A model generated the notes under the pieces. That model saw only the letters and a program-made list of their open reading frames with translations. It had not been told where the DNA came from and did not search any database. The translations under genes and the position numbers were made by a program. Positions 1 through 6,736 of a stretch of 7,887 nt of DNA are shown here, piece by piece. The first letter of the stretch is position 1; every line of letters starts with the position of its first letter. The stretch comes from Sphingomonadaceae bacterium (GTDB taxonomy: Bacteria; Pseudomonadota; Alphaproteobacteria; Sphingomonadales; Sphingomonadaceae). The stretch is from the NCBI GenBank assembly GCA_947446935.1, contig CANFIV010000058.1, positions 1 to 7,887 on the forward strand, read 5' to 3'.

Positions 1-2043
1 CCCCTCACCAACGCCGTTGGCGATACCAATGAGGCGGTCATCGAGCGGCTGAACCGGCTGGTGCAGCGCGAACGCGAAGGGCGCTTGCAGGCCGAGGCAA
101 TCGCTGAACGTGGCCTTAGGGAACTCTACGAAAGCCAGATCCGGCTCGCGCTTTTGCAACGGATCACCGACTGCGCCAACCGTTCGAATGACTTTTCCGA
201 AGCTATCGAATCAGTCCTCAAGGAAATCTGTGAGCACCTGAGCTGGGATTTCGGCACCGCCTACCGGGTGACCGAGCGCGAACAGGCCGTGGCGTGCGAT
301 GCCTGGTTCTCGGCCGATCCTTCGCGTCTGTTCCCGCTGGTCGAGGCAACGCGCAACGCGCGCTTCGCCAAGGGCGAGGGTCTACCGGGGCGGGTGCTGC
401 GCGACGGGCATCCCCACTGGATCGACGAAGACGAGCTCCAGGACACCTTCTGCCGCAAGAGCGAGGCCGCAGCTTGCGCCATTCGTTCGGTCTGCGCCTT
501 TCCGGTCACGATCGGCGAGGAAATTGTCTGCGTGCTCGAATTCTTCTCGCGCACCGTCATGCTCGACAAGGACGCAATTCTGCTGACCGTGACGCAGGCT
601 GGCACCCAGCTCGCCCGGGTGATCGAGCGCGAGCGCGCTCGCGCCGCGCTGCTGCACGATGCCTTGCACGATGCAATGACCGGTTTGCCCAATCGCGCGC
701 TGCTTGATGAGCGATCTCGCGCGGCGTTCGAGCGCCTGCCCGAGGATCGCTCTGGCCTCGCAGTCCTTGTGATCGACCTTGATGGCTTCAAAGCCATCAA
801 CGACAAGTACGGCCACCATGCGGGTGATATCGTGCTGATCGAGGCTGCAAAGCGGTTCGATGCCGTGATCGGTCAGCACACTGGAGGCCGCAGGCAACGC
901 GACCAGCGAGCCTGGCACGCAACGCTCGCGCGGGCGGGCGGCGACGAGTTCGTCATCGTGCTCGACGCCCTGCCTGATCGCACCATAGCAATGGACCTCG
1001 CCTGCGCACTGATCGACGCGCTCAAGCCTGCGATCGCGATCGGCACCGACTATGTCAACGTCGGCCTCTCGATCGGTATCGCCCACAGCAGCGATGCCTA
1101 TGGCAACATCGAGCAGATCCGTCAGGACGCGGATCTGGCCATGTACGAGGCGAAATCCGGTGGGCACGGCGGGGTCGTCACGTTCAGTGAGGAACTGGGA
1201 TCGGAGCGGCGCAACCGCATGGCGCTGGAGAACGAACTGCGCGACGCGATCCGCGAGCGGCAGTTCGCGCTTTACTATCAGCCGATCTTCGCACTGGGCG
1301 AAGCCGGCAAGCTGCGCGGGTTCGAGGCGCTGATCCGCTGGAACCATCCCGACCGCGGGCTTGTCGAGCCCGGGCGCTTCATTCCGGCGGCGGAAGCTGG
1401 CGGCCTTATCGTGTTCATCGGCGACTGGGTGCTGCGGCAGGCTTGCAATGCCATGGCGCGGCTCCATGCAAACCTGACCGAGCGCGGGTACAAACCGCGT
1501 GAGCTGCCCTACATCAGCATCAATATCGCGCCGCAGCAGTTCCTGCAGCCAACCTTCTCGGCCCATGTCCAGCGGGTGCTGCTCGAAACAGGCGTGCCGC
1601 CGCAATGCGTTCGGCTCGAAGTGACGGAAGGGGTCGCGATCATCGATCCCAACCAGACGCGTGAAGTGCTGGAACAAGTGCGCAGTTGGGGTGTGAAGAC
1701 CAGCCTCGATGATTTCGGCACTGGCTATTCATCACTCAGCTACCTGCAGAACCTGCCGTTCGACACACTGAAGATCGACCGCTCGTTCATCGCATCGATG
1801 GATGATCCCAAGAGCCGCAACATTATCCGTGCCATCCTCGATCTGGCCACCAATCTCACTCTCTCGGTCGTCGCCGAAGGCATCGAAACCCCGGAGCAGG
1901 GTGAATCTCTATTGGAGATGGGCTGCGAGTACGGACAGGGCTTCCACCTTGGTCGCCCTCTCGACGAAGCCAATGCCTTCGCGCTGCTGTGGCCGGTTGA
2001 GGAAGATGAGCCCGCCAGCCAAAAGACTGCTGCATCCTGGTGA
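1..2043 (+). CDS. GAF-GGDEF-EAL cyclic-di-GMP synthase/phosphodiesterase (5' partial)
   Basis: Probably a bifunctional c-di-GMP enzyme: GGDEF domains make c-di-GMP from two GTP and EAL domains hydrolyse it to pGpG. The frame is open from base 1, so the true start is likely upstream; GTG at 61 is only an internal candidate. Numbering from that GTG, residues 1-30 are charged and helical, like a coiled-coil linker from a missing N-terminal domain. A GAF-type sensor spans about 40-190, GGDEF about 200-380 and EAL about 388-640. GGDEF is intact at bases 937-951, with the upstream D-x-D-x-F-K and N-D-x-x-G-H motifs. EAL is intact at 1324-1332. The other EAL catalytic elements are also present: SINIAPQQF, LEVTEG, DDFGTGYSSL (from 1708), LKIDRS, VAEGIE and the YGQG glutamine. 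By motifs both activities look possible. The RxxD inhibitory site is absent at its usual place, and the loop before GGDEF is long. No membrane segment is visible, so it is probably cytoplasmic. The signal sensed is unknown. Confidence 0.93.
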   Translation, partial: PLTNAVGDTNEAVIERLNRLVQREREGRLQAEAIAERGLRELYESQIRLALLQRITDCANRSNDFSEAIESVLKEICEHLSWDFGTAYRVTEREQAVACDAWFSADPSRLFPLVEATRNARFAKGEGLPGRVLRDGHPHWIDEDELQDTFCRKSEAAACAIRSVCAFPVTIGEEIVCVLEFFSRTVMLDKDAILLTVTQAGTQLARVIERERARAALLHDALHDAMTGLPNRALLDERSRAAFERLPEDRSGLAVLVIDLDGFKAINDKYGHHAGDIVLIEAAKRFDAVIGQHTGGRRQRDQRAWHATLARAGGDEFVIVLDALPDRTIAMDLACALIDALKPAIAIGTDYVNVGLSIGIAHSSDAYGNIEQIRQDADLAMYEAKSGGHGGVVTFSEELGSERRNRMALENELRDAIRERQFALYYQPIFALGEAGKLRGFEALIRWNHPDRGLVEPGRFIPAAEAGGLIVFIGDWVLRQACNAMARLHANLTERGYKPRELPYISINIAPQQFLQPTFSAHVQRVLLETGVPPQCVRLEVTEGVAIIDPNQTREVLEQVRSWGVKTSLDDFGTGYSSLSYLQNLPFDTLKIDRSFIASMDDPKSRNIIRAILDLATNLTLSVVAEGIETPEQGESLLEMGCEYGQGFHLGRPLDEANAFALLWPVEEDEPASQKTAASW

Positions 2044-2080
2044 TCATCAGCTAAGATGACGTCCTGCGCCAACCCCGCAC

Positions 2081-2085
2081 AAGGA
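2081..2085 (+). promoter_or_regulatory. Ribosome binding site of the AIM24-family gene
   Basis: AAGGA lies 8 bases before the ATG at 2094. It supports that start. No convincing separate promoter is seen in the 50-base gap after the GGDEF/EAL gene, so the two genes may be co-transcribed. Confidence 0.7.
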
Positions 2086-2093
2086 CCCGACTG

Positions 2094-2933
2094 ATGGCAT
2101 CGAACAGCCCCTGGAGCCACGCCCGAAGCGCCGGTATTGCCGACGATGTCGATTTCGAGATCAAGGGACACGAACTCCAATTTGTCGAGATCGAACTCGA
2201 TCCCGGCGAGAGCGCGGTGGCCGAGGCGGGAGCTTTCGTGTGGAAAGACGCCTCGATCGAGATGACCACCGTTTTCGGCGATGGCAGCGAGAGCGGTGAC
2301 GGCGGCGGTTTCATGGGCAAGCTGCTCGGCGCGGGCAAACGCCTGATCACCGGGGCCAGCCTGTTCACCACCGTATTCACCCATCGCGGCACGGGCAAGG
2401 CACGCGTTGCCTTCGCCGCTCCGGTGCCGGGCACAATCCTCCCGCTCAAGCTCTCTGACCTGGGTGGCACGCTGATCTGCCAGAAGGAAAGCTTCCTTGC
2501 CGCAGCACGCGGGGTGAGCATCGGCGTGGCTTTCCAGCGCCGGGTCATGACCGGCCTGTTCGGCGGCGAAGGCTTTGTCATGCAGAAGCTCGAGGGCGAC
2601 GGCTGGGTCTTCGTGCAGATGGGCGGCACGCTGATCGAGCGCGAACTGCGCGCGGGCGAGGAACTCCATATCGATACCGGCTGCCTCGCGGCCTACACGC
2701 CTTCGGTAACGTTTGACCTTATCACTGCGGGCGGCGTGAAGAGCGTGTTGTTCGGCGGCGAAGGCATGTTCTTTGCGCGGCTGTCGGGGCCGGGCAAAGT
2801 CTGGATCCAGTCCCTGCCATTCGCGCGCCTCGCGGGCCGCATCGTCGCAGCCGCGATGCCTGCAGGCGGGAGCAATCGCGGCGAGGGTTCGGCGCTCGGC
2901 GTTCTTGGCGATTTTATCGACGGCAACCGCTGA
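2094..2933 (+). CDS. AIM24 / TIGR00266 family protein
   Basis: A 279-residue protein of the AIM24 (TIGR00266, formerly DUF124) family. Visible family traits are an N-terminal segment with a conserved 'VEIELDPGESAVAEAGAFVW' stretch, then 'SIEMTTVF'. A glycine-rich section with 'GKLLGAGKRLITGASLF' and 'TTVFTHRG' follows near residues 70-105. Repeating beta-rich blocks ('GGEGFVMQKLEGDGWVFVQMGG', shown here only as a pattern of Gly, Phe and Val) run to about residue 250. There is no signal peptide or clear membrane helix. In yeast the homologue Aim24 is a mitochondrial inner-membrane protein needed for normal cristae organisation; the role of bacterial members is not established. The start is supported by AAGGA 8 bases upstream. 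Translation ends with two consecutive in-frame stops, TGA TAG, at 2931-2936. The family assignment is firm; any function here, including a link to the neighbouring c-di-GMP enzyme, would be a guess. Confidence 0.88.
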   Translation: MASNSPWSHARSAGIADDVDFEIKGHELQFVEIELDPGESAVAEAGAFVWKDASIEMTTVFGDGSESGDGGGFMGKLLGAGKRLITGASLFTTVFTHRGTGKARVAFAAPVPGTILPLKLSDLGGTLICQKESFLAAARGVSIGVAFQRRVMTGLFGGEGFVMQKLEGDGWVFVQMGGTLIERELRAGEELHIDTGCLAAYTPSVTFDLITAGGVKSVLFGGEGMFFARLSGPGKVWIQSLPFARLAGRIVAAAMPAGGSNRGEGSALGVLGDFIDGNR

Positions 2934-2943
2934 TAGCAGGAGC

Positions 2944-2979
2944 AGGGCCGGTAGCGAATGCCACCGGCCCTCCCCTTTT
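2944..2979 (+). terminator. Rho-independent terminator between convergent genes
   Basis: A perfect 9-bp stem, AGGGCCGGT (2944-2952) with ACCGGCCCT (2963-2971), can extend inward by GC/GC pairs past one mismatch. It is followed by CCCC and TTTT (2976-2979). It starts 10 bases after the AIM24-family stop and fits termination of the + strand transcript. On the - strand the same hairpin lies just beyond the receptor stop but is not followed by a T run, so termination in that direction is less certain. Confidence 0.75.
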
Positions 2980-2981
2980 CG

Positions 2982-5480
2982 TCAGAACGTGACCTTCACC
3001 GTGCCGCCGAAGGTGCGCGGATCGCCGATGTTGCCCACGATAAGCCCAGTGTTGCCCGAGGCGACCGCCAACTGATCAATGTAGTTCACATCGAACGCAT
3101 TGCGCACCCAGCCATAGACATCGAAGCCCTTTTCAGACCGGAAGCCGAGCCGGAAGTTCGAGAGGGCATAACCATCGACCTGGGTATAGGCCGAGGGGCT
3201 GCCGTTCGATGACCAGTCCGAGCGGTAGTTGCCATCGAAGCCGAAATAGGCCTGACCATCGACGCCGAACGCCTTGACCGGCACATTCGCCTCCGCGCCA
3301 TAAGAGAACGACCACTTCGACACGCCCGGCAGGCGCGAACCTGAAATGTCGCACGATGGTGGACTGATCCCACCCGGCGTGCCCGGCAGATCGGCACTGC
3401 CGATCGGAACGCCATTGGCATCGAGTGGCTGGGCCTTGCCGCCGGACAACTCAGGCGGGCACGGCGCATTGGTGAACTTCACATATTTGGCATCGGTATA
3501 GGCACCGTTGCCGTAGATGTTGAAGCGTGCGCTGGGCCGGAACGAAGCGTCCAGTTCGATACCCTGCGTGCGCGCCTTGTCGGCATTGGCAAGGTAGCCG
3601 CGGATTGTGCCGACCGCATAGTTCGAGACCTGCGCCTGATAGTTGCCGATATCAGTGCGGAAGATCGCGAGGTTGAGCGTGGCTTTCCGGTCGAGGAACT
3701 GGGTCTTGATACCCAGTTCGTAGTGGTTGACCGATTCCGGTTTAATCGTTGCCAAATCAGTCAGCGGCACCCCGGTAGCAGCGTCTGCCGGCACACCATT
3801 GAGATTGATGCCGCCGGTCTTGAAGCTCTTGGCGTACGTCGCATAGAGGTGGACGTCGCGTGTCACGTCCCATGCAGCGGTGACATCGCCCGAGAAGTTC
3901 CAGTCGCTGAAATTGGCGAGGAACGCCTGCGGCGCAAGCACGGCGAGCTGTGCAGCCTCGCGCTTGCTGTTGATGTTCACTCCATTGGCGTCGGTCTTGA
4001 ACACCAGCAGGTTGCCCGCACCGTCGGTCACGACCGAGCGGTAGTCCCCCTCCTTCTTGTCGTAGTTCAGGCGGAAGCCCGGCTGAATCGAGATGCCATC
4101 AGCCAGCTTCCATGTCAGCTTGCCGAAAATGGCTGCACTGGTGTTCTTGAACGAAATATCGTTCGTCGCGGTAAGCCCGTCCAGCACGGTCGGATCGTTC
4201 GAGAGCGCATTGGTCGGGTTGATCAGGAACTTGCTGGCGGCAGGGCCCTGTTGCTGGATGCCGTTTACAATGATCTTCTGGTAGAATCCGAAGCCGCCAA
4301 GAACATAGCCAAGGTTGCCCTTCTCACCTGAGAGCCGCAGTTCCTGCGAGTACTGGTCCTGGTGCGATGCATTGTTCGATTTGGTCGTTATCGGCAGGCC
4401 AAGGAAGTCACGGTCGTTCGAAGGATCCCACGACCAGTACCGCCATGCGGTGACCGAGGTCAGCGTGCCAAGGCCAGTGTCGAGTTTGGCACGCAGGGAA
4501 ACGCCGCCAACCCCATTGCGGGCTTTCAGAGGGACATCCTCATCGGTCAGCCGGTCATAGGGATTGGTGCTCGGCACAGAATAATTCTGTGCGGCGGCAA
4601 GCGCGGCATATTGCCGGTTGAGCGGCCGCTGGGTCGCTCCGGTGCGGACGTAGATCTGGGCGCAGCATTCGGGTGCCTGACGATTGTAGTCACCCGCCAG
4701 CGTGACCTCGAGCGCGTTCGACGGCTTGAACAGGATTTGCCCACGCAGGCCAAAGTTGTTCTGCTCGTTGACATAGCGCTTGGTGACGACGTTGAAGATC
4801 GTGCCGTCGCGCTTGGTGTAAGACCCGGCGAGGCGCACCGCGATCGTGTCTGACAGCGGGCCCGATGCTGCGGCCTTGAACTGCGTGTAGCCGAGATTGC
4901 CGACGGTCGCTTCGGCCCGGCCCTCGAAATCGAACGTGGGCTGGCGAGTTGTGATGTTGATCGCGCCGGCGGTGGTGTTCTTGCCATAGAGCGTACCCTG
5001 CGGCCCGCGCAGCACTTCGATCTGCTTCACATCAAGAAAATCGAGCGTGCTGGAGGCGACGCGCGCATAGTAGACGTCGTCGATATAGACGCCCACGCCT
5101 TGCTCGATCCCATCATTGGTGAGGCCGAGCGGCGCACCGATGCCGCGAATGTTGATCGCGGTGTTGCGCGGATTGGACGAATAATACTGCAGCGTTGGCG
5201 TCAGTTGCTGCAGGCGCCCGACGTTGAAGCTGCCGGTGCTGTCGATGTGGTCGCCGCCGATCACCGAAATGGCGAGCGGCACGTCTTGCGCCGTTTCTGC
5301 GCGGCGGCGAGCGGTCACCACAATCGCGTCATTGTCAGCCTGGCCGGTACCGACCGAAGTGGTCTGGTCGGCCGGGGCTACAGCCGTGGCGGTTTCAGGC
5401 GCAGGCTCCGCCGCAAAGGCCGGGAGCGCAGTCAGGGGCAGGCTTGCCGCCCCCGCGAGGAGGAGAACACGCAAAGTCAT
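2982..5480 (-). CDS. TonB-dependent outer-membrane receptor, methionine-free after the start
   Basis: An 832-residue ligand-gated outer-membrane transporter energised by TonB-ExbB-ExbD. Residues 1-23 form a signal peptide (MTLRVLLLAGAAS... ending AFA before AEPAP). The TonB box DAIVVTA is at 51-57. The plug domain spans about 62-180, with R112-G113-I114-G115, V131-Y132-I133-D134-D135 and IEVLRGPQGTLYGKN (154-168). The rest is a beta barrel ending in KVTF, the terminal Phe typical of outer-membrane proteins. There is no N-terminal STN signalling domain, so it is not a FecA-type transducer. The start is backed by AAGGA 6 bases upstream. It follows the yezD-type gene by 81 bases on the same strand, with no terminator seen between, so it may belong to the sulfate transport operon. 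After the initiator there is no methionine, and only four Cys (272, 273, 674, 710). The substrate cannot be read from sequence; an organosulfur compound is inferred from context and composition. Confidence 0.95.
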   Translation of the reverse strand: MTLRVLLLAGAASLPLTALPAFAAEPAPETATAVAPADQTTSVGTGQADNDAIVVTARRRAETAQDVPLAISVIGGDHIDSTGSFNVGRLQQLTPTLQYYSSNPRNTAINIRGIGAPLGLTNDGIEQGVGVYIDDVYYARVASSTLDFLDVKQIEVLRGPQGTLYGKNTTAGAINITTRQPTFDFEGRAEATVGNLGYTQFKAAASGPLSDTIAVRLAGSYTKRDGTIFNVVTKRYVNEQNNFGLRGQILFKPSNALEVTLAGDYNRQAPECCAQIYVRTGATQRPLNRQYAALAAAQNYSVPSTNPYDRLTDEDVPLKARNGVGGVSLRAKLDTGLGTLTSVTAWRYWSWDPSNDRDFLGLPITTKSNNASHQDQYSQELRLSGEKGNLGYVLGGFGFYQKIIVNGIQQQGPAASKFLINPTNALSNDPTVLDGLTATNDISFKNTSAAIFGKLTWKLADGISIQPGFRLNYDKKEGDYRSVVTDGAGNLLVFKTDANGVNINSKREAAQLAVLAPQAFLANFSDWNFSGDVTAAWDVTRDVHLYATYAKSFKTGGINLNGVPADAATGVPLTDLATIKPESVNHYELGIKTQFLDRKATLNLAIFRTDIGNYQAQVSNYAVGTIRGYLANADKARTQGIELDASFRPSARFNIYGNGAYTDAKYVKFTNAPCPPELSGGKAQPLDANGVPIGSADLPGTPGGISPPSCDISGSRLPGVSKWSFSYGAEANVPVKAFGVDGQAYFGFDGNYRSDWSSNGSPSAYTQVDGYALSNFRLGFRSEKGFDVYGWVRNAFDVNYIDQLAVASGNTGLIVGNIGDPRTFGGTVKVTF

Positions 5481-5486
5481 CGTTGA

Positions 5487-5491
5487 TCCTT
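5487..5491 (-). promoter_or_regulatory. Ribosome binding site of the TonB-dependent receptor
   Basis: AAGGA on the - strand, 6 bases before the ATG at 5480. It confirms this start, which also gives a proper signal peptide. Confidence 0.75.
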
Positions 5492-5511
5492 TGTATAGGG
5501 CTCACGATACC

Positions 5512-5527
5512 TCCGGTGGTCCGGTGG
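5512..5527. repeat. Perfect 8-bp tandem repeat in the leader of the receptor gene
   Basis: TCCGGTGG occurs twice in direct succession (5512-5519 and 5520-5527), followed by another G. On the - strand this reads CCACCGGA twice and lies 32-47 bases upstream of the receptor start, inside the only notable non-coding gap of the right-hand gene cluster. It also allows a weak CCGG-TGGT-CCGG hairpin. It could be an operator, a slippage-prone spot, or chance in GC-rich DNA. The remainder of the 81-base gap (5481-5561) shows no convincing promoter or terminator. Confidence 0.5.
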
Positions 5528-5561
5528 GCGATGTGATGATCTGGGAGAGGTTTGAAAACAA

Positions 5562-5732
5562 TCAGTTTGGTTTGAGGCGCTTCTTTTCGGTCACGTCGAT
5601 CTGCACCACGCGGCCTTCATGGACCGTGAGGGCGACCGTACCGAAACGCAGGCCGGTGAGCGCTTCACGCACGCTGGCCAGGCTTTCTTCGAGGTGGCGT
5701 TCCGCGTCACTGGACGCGGGCGGTGTGGTCAT
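5562..5732 (-). CDS. YezD-type (DUF2292) small protein, 56 aa
   Basis: A short gene encoding 56 residues, beginning [13 protein letters not shown] and ending KKRLKPN. It has a charged helical N-terminal half (about residues 10-26). The conserved core characteristic of the YezD/DUF2292 family follows: [19 protein letters not shown] at about 28-46 and then TEKKRL. The biochemical role of the family is unknown; I recall members lying beside sulfate or sulfonate uptake genes, as here. The start ATG shares bases with the stop of cysA (ATGA, 5732-5729), and AAGGAG stands 7 bases before it, an excellent ribosome binding site. Overlap, site and family core together make this a real gene despite its size. 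It has no signal peptide or membrane segment, no Cys, and no Met beyond the initiator. A role in regulating or assisting sulfate transport is inference from position only. Confidence 0.88.
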   Translation of the reverse strand: MTTPPASSDAERHLEESLASVREALTGLRFGTVALTVHEGRVVQIDVTEKKRLKPN

Positions 5733-6736
5733 GGTTTTTCTCCTTGATGTCGTTCTCTTTGGGTTTGGGCTCCATCTGCATTGAAAATTCGAGCACGGTG
5801 GGGGTGGAACCGGATTGTTTCGCCAAGCCCCGGCTGTTCAAGCGCAGTATCGATATCGAGCTCGACAAACTGTCCGCTCCCTTCGAGCAGGCCCTCGACG
5901 CGCCACACGCCACCCTTTCGGAACACATTGTCGACCAGCACCGCGTGGCTGCCATCCAGGCCAAGCTCGATATCGTGTGGGCGGAAGTGTATCTCGCCAC
6001 TGGAGGACGCGATGCGGTTGGTTTCGCCCACGAAATGCGAGACAAAGGGCGTCTGCGGGTTCATGTAGATCTCGTCAGGTGTGCCGATCTGCTCGATCCG
6101 GCCCTGGTCCATCACCACGACGCGGTCGGCGAGTTCCAGCGCTTCTTCCTGATCGTGGGTCACGAAGATGGAAGTGAGCCCCATCGCCTTGTGCAGATCG
6201 CGCAGCCAGCGGCGCAAGTCCTTGCGGACCTTGGCATCGAGCGCACCGAACGGTTCATCGAGCAACAGCAGCTTCGGCTCGATCGCCAGCGCGCGGGCAA
6301 GCGCGACGCGCTGGCGCTGGCCGCCGGAGAGCTGGGCCGGATAGCGCGCACCCAGCCCTTCGAGTTGGACGAGACGCAGCAATTCCTCGGCCCGGGCGCG
6401 CATGGCTGCCTTGGATACGCGCGCTTTGCCTTTGCGGACGCTGAGACCGAAGGCGACGTTTTCCGCCACTGTCATATGGCGGAACAGCGCATAGTGCTGG
6501 AACACGAAGCCGACATGGCGCTCGGCAACGCGCAGGCTGGAAACGTCCTCGCCGTTGAAGAGCACCTCGCCGCCGTCCTGGAATTCAAGGCCCGCGATGA
6601 TCCGGAGCAAAGTCGTCTTGCCCGAGCCCGAGGGACCGAGCAGCGCGATGAACTCGCCCGGCTGGATATCGAGATCGATGCCGTGGAGCGCCGGGTAAGT
6701 GCCGAAGCGCTTGGTGATTCCGCGCACGCTGATCAA
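5729..6736 (-). CDS. cysA: Sulfate/thiosulfate ABC transporter ATP-binding subunit CysA
   Basis: The cytoplasmic ATPase that drives sulfate/thiosulfate import through the CysT-CysW permease. With a TTG start the protein has 335 residues, beginning (M)[11 protein letters not shown]. The nucleotide-binding domain is complete: Walker A GPSGSGKT (34-41), Q-loop Q80 in [13 protein letters not shown], signature LSGGQRQR (136-143), Walker B LLLLDEP (156-162), D-loop GALD and H-loop H194 in VTHDQEEA. The HYALFRHMT stretch closely resembles E. coli CysA. A TOBE-like C-terminal domain follows (FRPHDIEL onward), as in CysA/MalK-type ATPases. The start was chosen because TTG overlaps the cysW stop as TTGA, has GGAG 7 bases upstream, and gives the expected N-terminus. 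The longer open frame running back into cysW has no family similarity upstream. The stop overlaps the YezD-type start as ATGA. CysA in Proteobacteria is normally induced under sulfur limitation; the control region is outside the window. Confidence 0.95.
   Translation of the reverse strand: MISVRGITKRFGTYPALHGIDLDIQPGEFIALLGPSGSGKTTLLRIIAGLEFQDGGEVLFNGEDVSSLRVAERHVGFVFQHYALFRHMTVAENVAFGLSVRKGKARVSKAAMRARAEELLRLVQLEGLGARYPAQLSGGQRQRVALARALAIEPKLLLLDEPFGALDAKVRKDLRRWLRDLHKAMGLTSIFVTHDQEEALELADRVVVMDQGRIEQIGTPDEIYMNPQTPFVSHFVGETNRIASSSGEIHFRPHDIELGLDGSHAVLVDNVFRKGGVWRVEGLLEGSGQFVELDIDTALEQPGLGETIRFHPHRARIFNADGAQTQRERHQGEKP
5740..5745 (-). promoter_or_regulatory. Ribosome binding site of the YezD-type gene, inside the end of cysA
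   Basis: AAGGAG on the - strand, 7 bases before the ATG at 5732 and within the last codons of cysA. It is the main non-homology evidence that the small gene is translated. Confidence 0.8.

Noticed and set aside
382..1677. 431-codon open frame on the - strand
   Set aside because: It lies wholly inside the GAF-GGDEF-EAL gene, resembles no known family, and is the kind of antisense frame produced by GC-rich codon bias.
1740..2669. 309-codon open frame on the - strand
   Set aside because: It is antisense to two well-supported genes, crosses their junction, and has a low-complexity translation without family motifs.
3723..4331. 202-codon open frame on the + strand
   Set aside because: It is antisense to the receptor barrel and has no recognisable motif or convincing ribosome binding site.
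5492..5497. TATACA on the - strand as a -10 box for the receptor
   Set aside because: It directly abuts the AAGGA ribosome binding site, so transcription would start within or after that site, and no matching -35 box was found.
5550..5559. GTTTGAAAAC inverted repeat after the YezD-type gene as a terminator
   Set aside because: The stem is only 4 A/T-rich pairs with a 2-base loop and no following T run, so it is far too weak to end transcription.
5481..5561. Riboswitch (for example a SAM type) controlling the receptor
   Set aside because: The gap is only 81 bases, is shorter than most known SAM riboswitches with an expression platform, and shows no strong multi-helix structure.
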